Source: an uncultured Bacilli bacterium
GTDB lineage: Bacteria; Bacillota_I; Bacilli_A; RF39; UBA660
Length of the DNA stretch: 64,000 bases
Assembly: GCA_910583745.1 (NCBI GenBank)
Contig: CAJTZC010000007.1
Coordinates: 1 to 64,000 of the forward strand
Direction: 5' to 3'
Part shown: piece after piece, positions 1-8,681 of the stretch
Layout of the letters: each line of letters starts with the position of its first letter
Numbering within the stretch: the first letter of the stretch is position 1
The notes under the pieces: generated by a model
What the model saw: only the letters and a program-made list of their open reading frames with translations
Databases searched by the model: none
Told to the model about the DNA's origin: nothing
Made by a program: the position numbers and the translations under genes

Positions 1-36
1 TTGTTCTGTATCCGGACCTTGTTCTGTATCCGGACC
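1..36. repeat. Two tandem copies of an 18-bp unit at the window edge
   Basis: The unit TTGTTCTGTATCCGGACC occurs twice head to tail (1-18 and 19-36). It may continue to the left of the window. There is no spacer between copies, so this is a direct tandem repeat and not CRISPR. Confidence 0.8.
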
Positions 37-331
37 TTCTCTACTCTTAAATTTTTTGCACTGTGATTGACTTTTGTCAAGAAAATTCTCTATGTTTAGT
101 CATTTTTTTCTATCCTGTTGTCATAAGAATTATCTCATACATGGTATTTTATAGCAAGCTTTTTTGTTTAAGATAGTTTTAAAAAAGAGGTGAGATTCAA
201 TATGTCACCGATTTCTTTCGTTGATAAAAAATATATTTTATTTTGTTATAGTTATAAAGCTGTATTTTATTCATACCAAAAAGTTAGGTGCTAGATTAAA
301 TGCGTTCATCTTAGCCCTTTACTTAAAGTGC
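37..331. other. AT-rich gap with no gene seen
   Basis: No start codon with a Shine-Dalgarno sequence, no recognisable RNA and no strong hairpin was seen here. It lies downstream of the small minus-strand gene that ends at 332. Confidence 0.4.
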
Positions 332-553
332 TTAACTTCTTCCTACTAAAAGCAATAAATTCTTAAGTATATCGTTGTCGTTTACTCTATAAAGCTTGCC
401 ATCTTTGTTCTCTGAGAAGAAGATGTCTCTCTCGTCTTCTAAAGATACACTGCACATGTATAAGTATTCACTCGAGTTTAGATGTAAAACATTTATTATG
501 TAATACTCTTTGTCGTTTTCTAATGTAATGATTTTTCCTTTTTGTATGCTCAT
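332..553 (-). CDS. Small hypothetical protein, weakly DUF1292-like
   Basis: This 73-residue soluble protein has no signal peptide or membrane segment. A GAGGT Shine-Dalgarno sequence six bases before the ATG supports it as a real gene. It is a short beta-rich chain (ITLENDKEYYIINVL, then a segment containing LYMCSVSLEDE, and a hydrophobic tail). The layout recalls DUF1292 proteins, which are short and of unknown function, but it lacks their strongly acidic character. A sigma-A-like promoter lies about 130 bases upstream, leaving a long 5' leader. No function can be assigned. Confidence 0.6.
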   Translation of the reverse strand: MSIQKGKIITLENDKEYYIINVLHLNSSEYLYMCSVSLEDERDIFFSENKDGKLYRVNDNDILKNLLLLVGRS

Positions 554-680
554 ATTCTACCTCTTCTTTATATTTGAATGTTTGGGCGCAGCGGGTGTTA
601 AAGGTTGCACGGATGAGGCCGAAATAGAATTAACTTATTGGTAATTGACTCTTTTCCTTCCTCATTTCCTTTTGAGGAGT

Positions 681-709
681 ACTATATCACGACTGAGAGG
701 TTTTGTCTA
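681..709 (-). promoter_or_regulatory. Putative promoter of the 332-553 gene
   Basis: On the minus strand TAGACA (704-709) and TATAGT (681-686) are separated by 17 bases. This is a reasonable sigma-A layout pointing at the small gene ending at 332. Confidence 0.45.
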
Positions 710-743
710 TGATAAATTTCTGAAAGGAAAAATTTGGCGAAAG

Positions 744-770
744 AAAAAAGCTCTATTTTGAATAAAGCTT
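744..770 (-). terminator. Rho-independent terminator of argS
   Basis: An AAGCT/AGCTT stem extended by TTAT/ATAG pairing overlaps the argS stop codon. It is followed on the minus strand by a run of T. Confidence 0.65.
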
Positions 771-2514
771 ACATCTTTTCAGGAATATCGATTCCTAATA
801 TGTCTAAAATAAATTCGTTGGTCTTTAGAACGATATCGCTCATTGTCAGCCAAGACTCGCGTTTGTTCTCGTCTTCCTCATTCAATATGTAATGTTCACT
901 GTAGAAGGAATTGTAGAGATTGGTGAGTTTGAATATAAATTCACAGATTTCATTAAGAAGTTTTTGGTCGATGGCTCTTTTCAAAACGTCTGACAAGCTG
1001 ATGAGGTGCAATATGAGTTCTCTTTCTTTGCTCGTTGAAATTTGTGTGTAGCGTTTATAGGATAGAGAGGCCTCTCTAGCTTTTCTCATTATCGATTTAA
1101 TACGAACAGTATTGTATAGGAGGTATGGACCTGTCTTTCCATTTAAATCGCTGAACTTCTCGAGGTCGAAGATGTAGTCTGTCGTACGGTTCGGTAGGAG
1201 GTCTGCGTATTTTATCGTCGCGACGGATACGATTTTTGCAAGGTTTTCTTTTTCCGATTCTTCTACGTTATCTCCTATCTTTTTTAGACATTCTTCGTAT
1301 ACGGATGCGTAGAGCTTTTTGAGGCTCAACACTCCTCCATCTCTCGTTTTGAAAGGTTTGCCGTCTTTGCCATTCATCGTTCCAAAACCTAGATGGATTA
1401 GAGGAATATGTTCTGGCACAATTTTGGTTTTGTATGCAGCACGGAATGCCTGTACGAAGTGTAATTCTTGGCGAATGTCGGTGAAGTACCAAATTTCATC
1501 GAGGTCGAAGCGCTTCATACGGGCGTACAAAGTCGCGAGCTCGGTCGTATCGTATAGAACTCCTCCATCGGATTTTTTGAGCATGAAAGGCGGTATCTCT
1601 CTCGTATCTCCCTCTTCGTTGACGAAGATGACTTCTGCACCATTGCTCATCTCCGTATAGTTTCCTTTTTCGAGGTAGTCTAATAATTCTGGAATGTATT
1701 CATCGGCCGCGGCTTCGCCTTCCCAGAGGTCGAATTCTGCATTCAAAAGGTCATATACATTTTTTATGTCGTCTCCCGATGTTTTGACGATGTGCTTCCA
1801 GAGGGCTCTGTACCCTTTTTGCCCTTTTTGTAACTCGACTGTAATCGCACGAGCTTCATTTAAATATTCTTCGTCGGTTTTGGATTTTGCACTGGCACAT
1901 GGATAGATTTCTGCCAAGTCTTCCGCGGTGACAGGACTGGTGGTCGGATAGTCTCCCTCAAAATTGTCGTCAAAATACGGTAAGTCGGGCATTCTCTTTT
2001 TGATTTCGAGAATGACAAGTCCCATCGGCCTTCCCCAATCTCCTAAGTGAACATCACTGATGGTGTTGTAACCACAGGCCTTTAGCAGCCGCTTTGTCGC
2101 TTCGCCGATGTTGGCACTTCTCAGATGTCCGACGTGCAATTCTTTGGCGATGTTTGCTCCCCCGTAGTCGAGTAAAATCGTCTTACCGTCGCCTTTATAG
2201 ATGTTTTTTTGCATGTCGTCGTGAATTTGATTCATGTAGTCGATGAGGACTTCATCTGTAAACGATATGTTGATAAATCCTGGTCCTGCAACGTTGAGGT
2301 TGGTATATTTTGTATTCTTAGATAGTTCTTTCACAATCTGTTCAGCTAAGTCGCGTGGATTGATATGATTTCTACCCGCGATGGCCATGCAACCGTTGTA
2401 CTGGTAGTCGCCGAGTTCAGGTCTGTTGGAAGGCGCGATGGTCACTTCTTCTTGGTATCCTATTTTTTCTAAGATATCTTCGATGTCTTTTTTTAAATTC
2501 TCTATTAAATACAT
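769..2514 (-). CDS. argS: Arginyl-tRNA synthetase
   Basis: Class I aminoacyl-tRNA synthetase that charges tRNA-Arg with arginine in the cytoplasm. The 581 residues are close to the family's usual length. An N-terminal Arg-tRNA-synt N domain comes first. The HIGH-type motif HVGHLRS follows at about residue 127, within the typical context GGANIAKELHVGHLRS. A KMSKS-equivalent region (GKPFKTRDGG) lies near residue 390, and the C-terminal anticodon-binding DALR domain starts with LLYNTVRIKSIMRKA. It is the last gene before a terminator. No T-box was seen upstream in the 80-base gap to ung. Confidence 0.97.
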   Translation of the reverse strand: MYLIENLKKDIEDILEKIGYQEEVTIAPSNRPELGDYQYNGCMAIAGRNHINPRDLAEQIVKELSKNTKYTNLNVAGPGFINISFTDEVLIDYMNQIHDDMQKNIYKGDGKTILLDYGGANIAKELHVGHLRSANIGEATKRLLKACGYNTISDVHLGDWGRPMGLVILEIKKRMPDLPYFDDNFEGDYPTTSPVTAEDLAEIYPCASAKSKTDEEYLNEARAITVELQKGQKGYRALWKHIVKTSGDDIKNVYDLLNAEFDLWEGEAAADEYIPELLDYLEKGNYTEMSNGAEVIFVNEEGDTREIPPFMLKKSDGGVLYDTTELATLYARMKRFDLDEIWYFTDIRQELHFVQAFRAAYKTKIVPEHIPLIHLGFGTMNGKDGKPFKTRDGGVLSLKKLYASVYEECLKKIGDNVEESEKENLAKIVSVATIKYADLLPNRTTDYIFDLEKFSDLNGKTGPYLLYNTVRIKSIMRKAREASLSYKRYTQISTSKERELILHLISLSDVLKRAIDQKLLNEICEFIFKLTNLYNSFYSEHYILNEEDENKRESWLTMSDIVLKTNEFILDILGIDIPEKM

Positions 2515-2573
2515 ATGTATCCACTCCTTGAAAATAATATTAAACTAATTGGATAAAAAAGGCAAGAACATTT

Positions 2574-2598
2574 AAAAAATCGAACCTCAATTCGATTT
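2574..2598 (-). terminator. Terminator between ung and argS
   Basis: The minus strand reads AAATCGAA-loop-TTCGATTT followed by T residues, and it overlaps the ung stop codon. It suggests ung ends a transcript and argS is separately expressed or read through. Confidence 0.6.
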
Positions 2599-3265
2599 AA
2601 AGTTGCCAATCAATCGGTTTTAAGCCTTTTTCTGTGAGAAAGTTATTCGTCTTGGAGAAAGGTTTGGAACCGAAGAATCCGTTTCTCGCACTGAATGGCG
2701 ATGGGTGTGGAGATTCGACGATATAATGGATGGGATTGGTGACATAGAATTTTTTGCTTCTTGCGAATGAGCCCCAGAGGATAAAGACGACGGGTGTCTC
2801 TTTTTCGTTCAGTTTCTTTATGACACTGTCTGTGAAGAACTCCCATCCTAGTGCACTGTGGCTTCCCGCTTTGTCTTTTTCGACGGTGAGAATGGCATTC
2901 AGCATCAACACACCCTCTTTGGCCCATTTTGTGAGGTATCCGCAGTTTGCCGGTTCTCTGATGCCTAAGTCGTCGTACATCTCTTTGTATATGTTTTGCA
3001 AAGAAGGTGGGACGCGGACTCCCGGTTTTACAGAGAAGGAAAGTCCATGTGCTTCCCCTGTCCCGTGATAGGGGTCTTGTCCTACGATGACGACTCGCGT
3101 ATTTTCATAGCTCGTCAGTTTCAGAGCTTCAAAGATGTTTTCTCTAGGTGGGAAAACGGTCTTCGTCTCGTATTCTTTCTTTGCTAAAACCATTGTGTTG
3201 TAAAATTCTTTTGAAGAAGTCACTTCTTCTAGGACTTGGTCCCAATCGTTATGAAATAATTCCAT
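2597..3265 (-). CDS. ung: Uracil-DNA glycosylase (family 1)
   Basis: Removes uracil from DNA to start base-excision repair. The family-1 active-site motif GQDPYHG with its catalytic Asp is present near residue 62, and the DNA-intercalating loop HPSPFSARNGFFG is near the C-terminus. The 222-residue length is normal. The ATG at 3265 was chosen because AGGTG lies six bases upstream; a GTG nine bases further upstream is possible. It follows rlmH directly and is probably co-transcribed with it. Confidence 0.96.
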   Translation of the reverse strand: MELFHNDWDQVLEEVTSSKEFYNTMVLAKKEYETKTVFPPRENIFEALKLTSYENTRVVIVGQDPYHGTGEAHGLSFSVKPGVRVPPSLQNIYKEMYDDLGIREPANCGYLTKWAKEGVLMLNAILTVEKDKAGSHSALGWEFFTDSVIKKLNEKETPVVFILWGSFARSKKFYVTNPIHYIVESPHPSPFSARNGFFGSKPFSKTNNFLTEKGLKPIDWQL

Positions 3266-3274
3266 ACTATTCAC

Positions 3275-3712
3275 CTACTTATGATACCTCTCGTTATTGT
3301 TTATTTTAAAAGCTCTATATATCTGCTCTAACAGTACTCCCCTAAATAGTCCATGTGGCATCGTAAAGTCTGAAAACGATAAGAGCATGTCGGCTCGCTT
3401 TTTGATGTCTTCGTGAAGTCCTTCGGAGCTTCCAATGATGATGTTTATCGTTCCCGAGATTTGGAAGATGGAGTCTAGTTTGTCTGCGAAGTTCTTGCTG
3501 TCCAGCTTTTCTCCTTTGATATCACAGGCAATCGTAAAGTCTCTATCTTTGATGTGTTTTAAGATGTTTATCGATTCGCTTTTTAAATCGTTCTCATCTT
3601 TCAACTCGACTATATTTATTTTGTGGTATTTATTGATTCTCTTTTTATAGTCTTCTATCATCTCTTCGAGATATTTCTCTTTGATTTTGCCTAGACAGAT
3701 AATTTGAATCAT
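3275..3712 (-). CDS. rlmH: 23S rRNA (pseudouridine1915-N3)-methyltransferase RlmH
   Basis: A SPOUT-class methyltransferase that modifies pseudouridine 1915 in 23S rRNA helix 69. The 145 residues show the full family pattern: an N-terminal I-C-L-G-K-I-K-E-K strand, the SAM-binding knot with IIIGSSEGL, and the conserved C-terminal LLEQIYRAFKINNNERYHK. Its start overlaps the end of the upstream metallo-hydrolase gene by four bases, as in translationally coupled operons. The walJ-rlmH order resembles B. subtilis yycJ/rlmH (yydA) neighbourhoods. Confidence 0.97.
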   Translation of the reverse strand: MIQIICLGKIKEKYLEEMIEDYKKRINKYHKINIVELKDENDLKSESINILKHIKDRDFTIACDIKGEKLDSKNFADKLDSIFQISGTINIIIGSSEGLHEDIKKRADMLLSFSDFTMPHGLFRGVLLEQIYRAFKINNNERYHK

Positions 3713-4473
3713 GCCTCGATACCTTCTGTCTTTTCTTTTTGTCTAGCCACTTCGATGTCGTCAAAGGTCAGTTCGTACTCTGTCAAAGTTTTTTTAACGG
3801 TTCTTAGCGCTTCTTCTTGGGTATTGTTTTCTTTGCTCAAATGGGCAAGAACCACTTTTTTTGTGTGTGGACCAATCAATTTTGAAAGGTAGAACCCTGC
3901 CGAATTGTTGGATAAATGGCCATGGTCGGAAAGAATTCTCGATTTAAGCCATTTGGGGTAGCTCCCGTTCATCAGCATTTCGACGTCGTGGTTTGCTTCC
4001 ATCACATAGATGTTTTTATCGTTTAGAAGGTCGAAGTACTTTTGATTGAGGTACCCCGTGTCGGTCATATAGACCATGGAAGATTTGGCATCTTCGATGA
4101 GGTAACCTCTCGAATCGATTGCATCGTGGCTCGTCTTAAACGGAACAATTTTTGTGTTGTGTACTTCCAATGCGTCTTCCTTTATTAAAAGATTTTCGTA
4201 GTCTTTTAGATAATCCAACTCTTCGAGCATCTTTTCTGTCAGAACGAGGGTCGGACTGTTGTGTTTTAGAAAAGTCTTTAAGGCTGCGGTGTGGTCACTG
4301 TGGGTGTGTGTCATGACAATGTAATCTATATCGTGGGCATCGACTCCCAGCTCTGCAAGTTTGGTCGTGATGTATTTGGTGTTCATTCCTAAGTCTATCA
4401 GTATTTTTGCATCGGGAGTTTCGACATAGGTGGAATTGCCTTCTGAACCCGAGGCGAGGACACTCACTAACAT
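3709..4473 (-). CDS. walJ: MBL-fold metallo-hydrolase, WalJ/YycJ-like
   Basis: A metallo-beta-lactamase-fold protein of 254 residues. The zinc-ligand motif MTHTHSDHTA (HxHxDH) is near residue 58, and further ligands are present (TDTGY; EANHD; a late SDHGHLSN and LAHLS). The family is believed to coordinate cell division or envelope status with replication, with exonuclease-like activity proposed. It overlaps the M23 peptidase gene upstream by seven bases and rlmH downstream by four, so it is in the same operon. Confidence 0.85.
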   Translation of the reverse strand: MLVSVLASGSEGNSTYVETPDAKILIDLGMNTKYITTKLAELGVDAHDIDYIVMTHTHSDHTAALKTFLKHNSPTLVLTEKMLEELDYLKDYENLLIKEDALEVHNTKIVPFKTSHDAIDSRGYLIEDAKSSMVYMTDTGYLNQKYFDLLNDKNIYVMEANHDVEMLMNGSYPKWLKSRILSDHGHLSNNSAGFYLSKLIGPHTKKVVLAHLSKENNTQEEALRTVKKTLTEYELTFDDIEVARQKEKTEGIEA

Positions 4474-5966
4474 GCGAATGCCGCCTTACATGGATTCAAT
4501 TTGTTTCCTCCGACATCTCTAATCTCGAAGTGCAAGTGGGTTCCTGTCGAGCTTCCACTGTCTCCCATGTAACCGATGACTTGTCCTTTGGTCACTGTCT
4601 GTCCTTCATTTACAGGAATATTGTTTTTCATATGGGCATAGTAGATGATGAGGCCTTGAGAAGTCTCAATCTCTAAGTAGTTTCCGTATTGCCCTCCACA
4701 TGGAGAACCGTAGTAACCTCGGTCTGGGCAACCCTTGTAGGTCTTGATGACGGTTCCTTCGGTTGCGGAGAATATCGGTGAACCGAATCCACTTCCCGAG
4801 ATATCTATTCCTCCGTGCAATTTACCCCAACGATATCCAAAATAACTCGTGATGACGTATGGACTTATCGTCGGCCAGCCCCAGTCGGTAGAAGAAGCAG
4901 CCGGTGGAATATTGCCCCAGTTGTAGGAAGGTCTCGTTCCTTTTACGACGATTTTGCTCACGGGGTCTGAAAGCGTCGTCGTACTACTTACGAATAGCGT
5001 TGTGATGACTCCATTTTTAGAGACGACCTTCTCCGTAACTCTCGCTTTTCCTTTCACGCCTTGCTGTCTTACGTACGATTCACTCGTCGTCAATTTGTTG
5101 TTGGTCTCTGTGACTGTGTCGTATGCGGTCTCGACGTCCGCGATGACTTCTGCTTCTTCGACGATGGTAAACTGCGGATTGATGAGGCCTATACTCAATT
5201 TTTGGCCTGGACTCAAGAGAGAATTGATGCTCGTGAGACGAGGGTTGGCGATTAAAAGCTCGGCATTGGAAAGTTTGTTTTCGAATGCCACTGTAGAGAC
5301 GGTATCGCCTTCTTTTACCGTGTATTCTTCTTGTGGTTCGAGGGTTCCGAATAGCAGATATTTGGTCAGGTCATCTTGGTTGGTAATGATTTTGTCGTTG
5401 ACACTCAGATAGCTCTCTTTGATGGTGATTTTCTCATCGAAGTAGATGTTCTGAATCGTCTTCCCCGTATCTGTTATCTCGACTTGGGTGTCGTTGATAT
5501 ATGCTTGTAATCCCTCGGTCGGTATGAAAGCTTCAATCGCATCGAGTAAGGCAGGCTCTAAATCTTCTTTGTTTAAGATGTTGATGTATTTGGCTTCGCC
5601 ATCGTCTGGTTTTATGGTGATGGTGTATCCTTTAATCGTGAAAGTGCTCTCTTCTTCGATAATCTTGTATATCTCATCGACCGATTTGAGGTTCTTGTTG
5701 TAGGTGATATATTCTATTGCTTCGAGACCTTCTGGTGGGTAAACTTTCTCGACTTCGAATTCTTTTTTGATGCTCTCTTGCTCTTGGTCGATGAGGTTGT
5801 AGAGGTTGTCTCGGTCTTCGATAAGACCTATTTTTTTACCATCTAAATATACGATGTATACGTTTTTTGCTTCTTCTCTATGGACTCTTCCGAAGCCCAC
5901 TACGAATAAAAATATAGTCGTGACTAGAATCAAAAGGATACCAGTCGCATTAATTCGCTTTGACAT
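4467..5966 (-). CDS. Exported LysM-G5-M23 (LytM) peptidoglycan endopeptidase
   Basis: A cell-wall hydrolase of about 499 residues with one N-terminal membrane anchor (GILLILVTTIFLFVVGF). An alpha/beta region of unknown role spans about 30-215. A LysM repeat follows near 219-262 (YTVKEGDTVSTVA...LSPGQKL), then a G5-like domain near 265-345. The C-terminal peptidase M23 has HGGIDISG and HLHFEIRD zinc/catalytic motifs. It likely trims stem-peptide cross-links. Start ATG 5966 is preferred over the GTG at 5978 because AAGGAGAGTG precedes it at proper spacing. It overlaps the end of dnaB. Confidence 0.88.
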   Translation of the reverse strand: MSKRINATGILLILVTTIFLFVVGFGRVHREEAKNVYIVYLDGKKIGLIEDRDNLYNLIDQEQESIKKEFEVEKVYPPEGLEAIEYITYNKNLKSVDEIYKIIEEESTFTIKGYTITIKPDDGEAKYINILNKEDLEPALLDAIEAFIPTEGLQAYINDTQVEITDTGKTIQNIYFDEKITIKESYLSVNDKIITNQDDLTKYLLFGTLEPQEEYTVKEGDTVSTVAFENKLSNAELLIANPRLTSINSLLSPGQKLSIGLINPQFTIVEEAEVIADVETAYDTVTETNNKLTTSESYVRQQGVKGKARVTEKVVSKNGVITTLFVSSTTTLSDPVSKIVVKGTRPSYNWGNIPPAASSTDWGWPTISPYVITSYFGYRWGKLHGGIDISGSGFGSPIFSATEGTVIKTYKGCPDRGYYGSPCGGQYGNYLEIETSQGLIIYYAHMKNNIPVNEGQTVTKGQVIGYMGDSGSSTGTHLHFEIRDVGGNKLNPCKAAFAC

Positions 5967-7314
5967 TTTCCATGTCACTCTCCTTTTTCATATCCATGAA
6001 ATTACTGAAATTCTTTTCAAATAAAAGTTCTATCGTTCCCGTATTACCACTACGGTGTTTTCCGACGATGAGCTCTGTAACGGACGTATTTCCACTTAAG
6101 TCGTGCTTATCGGGATTGTAGTAATCGTCTCTGTAAAGGAACGATACGATGTCCGCGTCCTGCTCTATCGAACCGGATTCACGGAGGTCACTCATGATAG
6201 GTCGTTTATCTTCTCGAAGCTCTACGGCACGAGATAGCTGTGCGAGGGCGATGACGGGCACGTGTAATTCCAATGCCATCGTCTTTAACGACCGCGATAT
6301 CTCTGAGACCTCTTGTTGACGGTTTCCTGCGTATCTTGCTCCACCTTGAATCAGCTGGAGGTAGTCGATGATGACGAGGGCGAGACCTTTTTCTGAATTG
6401 GCCAATCGTCGGCATTTTGCTCTTATATCGCTGACGGTGATTCCCGAAGTATCCTCGATGTAGATGTTGGTCTCTCCGAGTTCACTCATCGCTTCGTTTA
6501 CTTTTTGCCAGTCTTTGTCGTCGAGTTGTCCCGTCTGGAGTCTCTTCATGTCGATACCGCCGACGGAGCCTATCATACGTTGGGCGAGCTGTTCTGCTCC
6601 CATCTCCATGTTGAATATTGCGACCGCTTTTGGAGTGGCAAGAGCCGTATTGACGGCGAGGTTGACTGCAAAGGCCGTTTTACCCATTGCAGGACGAGCT
6701 GCAACGATGATTAGCTCGTGTTCGTGCAGACCACTCGTCATAATGTCTAAGTCTGTGAAGCCCGTAGGCAATCCCGTAATCGCTGAGCCGTTTTGGGCAA
6801 GGTATTCCAATCGCGCCTGTGTACTTCTTAAGACTTCACTGATGCTTTTGAATTCTCCCGCTTTTCGCTCTTTCGTCACTTTGAAAATTTGTTGTTCGGC
6901 GATGTCTACTACTTCGTTCGTGTCCTGTGTTTCTTCGTAGGCAGAAGTGGCAATCTCTGTCGCAGCTTCGATCAGTCTTCTTCTCAGGTATTTTTCTTGC
7001 ACGATGTTCATGTAGTATTCTACATTCGCAGCACTTACAATCGAATCGACGACATCGGAGAGGTATTCTATTCCTCCTATGAGGGCGAGCGTATTGTTCT
7101 TTTCTAGTTCGTTTGTGAGTGTGGTATAGTCTATCGGTTTTTTGTGTTCATGAAGCTCGAATACCGCTTCGAATATCTTTCTGTTCGCATCGCTAAAAAA
7201 CATCTCGGGCGATAGATTTTCACACACTTTATCTGCTGCGCTTGGCATCAAGAGACAAGCACTAATTACAGACATTTCCGCATCTAAATTTTGTGGCATT
7301 TTTCTTGTTGCCAT
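5950..7314 (-). CDS. dnaB: Replicative DNA helicase DnaB (B. subtilis DnaC)
   Basis: Hexameric 5'-3' helicase that unwinds the replication fork. It is 454 residues with the N-terminal helical domain, then a RecA-type ATPase core. Walker A is ARPAMGKTAFA, Walker B is VIIDYLQLI, and the arginine-rich DLRESGSIEQDAD segment follows. No intein is present. It lies just after rplI, which matches the rplI-dnaC order of B. subtilis. Confidence 0.97.
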   Translation of the reverse strand: MATRKMPQNLDAEMSVISACLLMPSAADKVCENLSPEMFFSDANRKIFEAVFELHEHKKPIDYTTLTNELEKNNTLALIGGIEYLSDVVDSIVSAANVEYYMNIVQEKYLRRRLIEAATEIATSAYEETQDTNEVVDIAEQQIFKVTKERKAGEFKSISEVLRSTQARLEYLAQNGSAITGLPTGFTDLDIMTSGLHEHELIIVAARPAMGKTAFAVNLAVNTALATPKAVAIFNMEMGAEQLAQRMIGSVGGIDMKRLQTGQLDDKDWQKVNEAMSELGETNIYIEDTSGITVSDIRAKCRRLANSEKGLALVIIDYLQLIQGGARYAGNRQQEVSEISRSLKTMALELHVPVIALAQLSRAVELREDKRPIMSDLRESGSIEQDADIVSFLYRDDYYNPDKHDLSGNTSVTELIVGKHRSGNTGTIELLFEKNFSNFMDMKKESDMENVKAN

Positions 7315-7328
7315 ATGTCACACCTCGC

Positions 7329-7766
7329 TTAACAAATATGTACTTTAATCGTCGCGCTTACTTTTTTATGGAGATTAATTTTGACGTTATACACTCCTAA
7401 TGTGTCTATCTTCGTATTCATGTCGACCATCTTTTTATCAACGTCGTATCCTCTTTTTTTGAGTTCTTCACTCAGTTGCTTGCTAGACACTGTTCCGAAT
7501 AGTCTTCCATCTGCTCCGGATTTGAAAGTGAAACTGAAATCTTCTTTTTCCATTTTTTTCTTCATTTCCAAGCACTTTGCGATGAGAGCCTCTTCGTCTG
7601 CTGCCTTTTTGTCGAGCTCCGTATCTAATCTATTTTTGCTCGTCTTTGTGTAGGGAACGGCGAGTTTGTTTTTAATGAGGAAGTTCGTCGCATAGCCATC
7701 ACTTACCTCGATAATGTCGTCTTTTTTTCCTTGTTTTTTGACGTCAGTTAAAAGTATCACTTTCAT
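7329..7766 (-). CDS. rplI: Ribosomal protein bL9
   Basis: A 50S subunit protein of 145 residues. The N-terminal globular domain begins MKVILLTDVKKQGKKDDIIE with the conserved GYATNFLIKNKLA. A long connecting helix follows, then the C-terminal domain with SGADGRLFGTVSSKQ. It is followed by dnaB 14 bases downstream. The DHH phosphodiesterase gene gdpP, which often sits upstream of rplI, is absent; a small membrane protein gene takes its place. Confidence 0.96.
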   Translation of the reverse strand: MKVILLTDVKKQGKKDDIIEVSDGYATNFLIKNKLAVPYTKTSKNRLDTELDKKAADEEALIAKCLEMKKKMEKEDFSFTFKSGADGRLFGTVSSKQLSEELKKRGYDVDKKMVDMNTKIDTLGVYNVKINLHKKVSATIKVHIC

Positions 7767-7810
7767 TTTTACACCTCGTTCTTTACAAGTGATATTATAA
7801 CAAAAAGATG

Positions 7811-7837
7811 AAAAAAAAGAAACCTTTTCGGAGGTTT
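7811..7837 (-). terminator. Terminator after the 7859-8311 gene
   Basis: The minus strand has AAACC, a TCCGAAAA loop, GGTTT and then a long T run, lying between the membrane-protein gene and rplI. Confidence 0.65.
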
Positions 7838-7858
7838 ATCTGTTTTTTTGAGCAGTAT

Positions 7859-8311
7859 TCAGCTATCTATATTGTCTTCTTTTCTGATTTTTATCGGCGG
7901 TATGTTTGGCAGTGGATATTCTTTTGCGTTTAAGTTGGATAAATCGGCGCCCGGTTTAAATTTTGGCAATTCATCATCATCGACGACCATCGCTGTCTGT
8001 TCTTTCTTTCTAAAGAAGCACATGACGAGCTGGATTAAAAAGATGAAAATGAGTATGGCTGCCAGTATTTTTGCATAATTTTGCAGTGTTGCTCCATCGA
8101 TTGGCAATTGGATATTCGGTATGGAGCTTATCTTGTTTATTCCTTTGCGGTAGGTGATATAGAGCCATATTACGATGAAAATGTTCAAAATCGGCGTGAT
8201 AAAGTTTAGCCCTTTCTTAGCCAAATAGCGATGTAAAAATTGGTTGATGATTATCGCGACAAGTAAAATAAAGATGATTTCTATTCCCGTCACTAAATAA
8301 AATCTGTCCAT
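7859..8311 (-). CDS. Hypothetical three-helix membrane protein
   Basis: 150 residues. Three hydrophobic segments are visible at roughly 5-25, 38-56 and 82-103 (KILAAILIFIFLIQLVMCFF). A hydrophilic, proline- and acid-rich cytoplasmic-looking tail of about 45 residues contains DDDELPKF and PLPNIPPIKI. No family was recognised. It sits alone between terminators at the site where gdpP is found in many Bacilli, but it has no DHH, PAS or GGDEF motif and is not a GdpP fragment. Confidence 0.6.
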   Translation of the reverse strand: MDRFYLVTGIEIIFILLVAIIINQFLHRYLAKKGLNFITPILNIFIVIWLYITYRKGINKISSIPNIQLPIDGATLQNYAKILAAILIFIFLIQLVMCFFRKKEQTAMVVDDDELPKFKPGADLSNLNAKEYPLPNIPPIKIRKEDNIDS

Positions 8312-8426
8312 TTTATTCCTCCTCGTCCTACGATATAGTCTAAAGAAATCTTAACATAAAGTTTTACTAATTAGTAGGACTATACGACGATTTTAAACCA
8401 TTTTACACTATTTTTTAAAAAATTGT

Positions 8427-8450
8427 GTAAAAAAAAAGACCGGTTGGTCT
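8427..8450 (-). terminator. Terminator of the rpsF-ssb-rpsR operon
   Basis: The minus strand reads AGACC-AACC-GGTCT followed by nine or more T, just past the rpsR stop codon. Confidence 0.8.
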
Positions 8451-8664
8451 ATTTTACAAATGGTATAAGTGCCATGAAACGCGCACGTTTGATTTGTTCT
8501 GCGATGTGTCTTTGGTGTTTAGCACATGCTCCAGTCATTCTTCTAGGCATGATTTTACCTTTTTCATTTATGTATTTTGAAACTATCATCACGTCTTTGT
8601 AATCTACGCTTTTTCCAGCACACATTTGACAAATTCTCTTCTTTTTTCTTCCGAATTCAGCCAT
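8449..8664 (-). CDS. rpsR: Ribosomal protein bS18
   Basis: A 30S subunit protein of 71 residues. The conserved core includes CAGKSVDYKD near the start, then KIMPRRMTGACAKHQRHIAE and the C-terminal IKRARFMALIPFV. It binds S6 on the ribosome. It is the third gene of the conserved rpsF-ssb-rpsR operon and is followed by a strong terminator. Confidence 0.97.
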   Translation of the reverse strand: MAEFGRKKKRICQMCAGKSVDYKDVMIVSKYINEKGKIMPRRMTGACAKHQRHIAEQIKRARFMALIPFVK

Positions 8665-8681
8665 TATGTATTCTCCCTTCT

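Noticed and set aside
1..36. CRISPR array
   Set aside because: Only two units, directly adjacent, with no spacers, and no cas genes in the window.
4954..5412. Plus-strand open frame of 152 codons
   Set aside because: It is antisense to the M23 peptidase gene, has no ribosome-binding site and no family resemblance.
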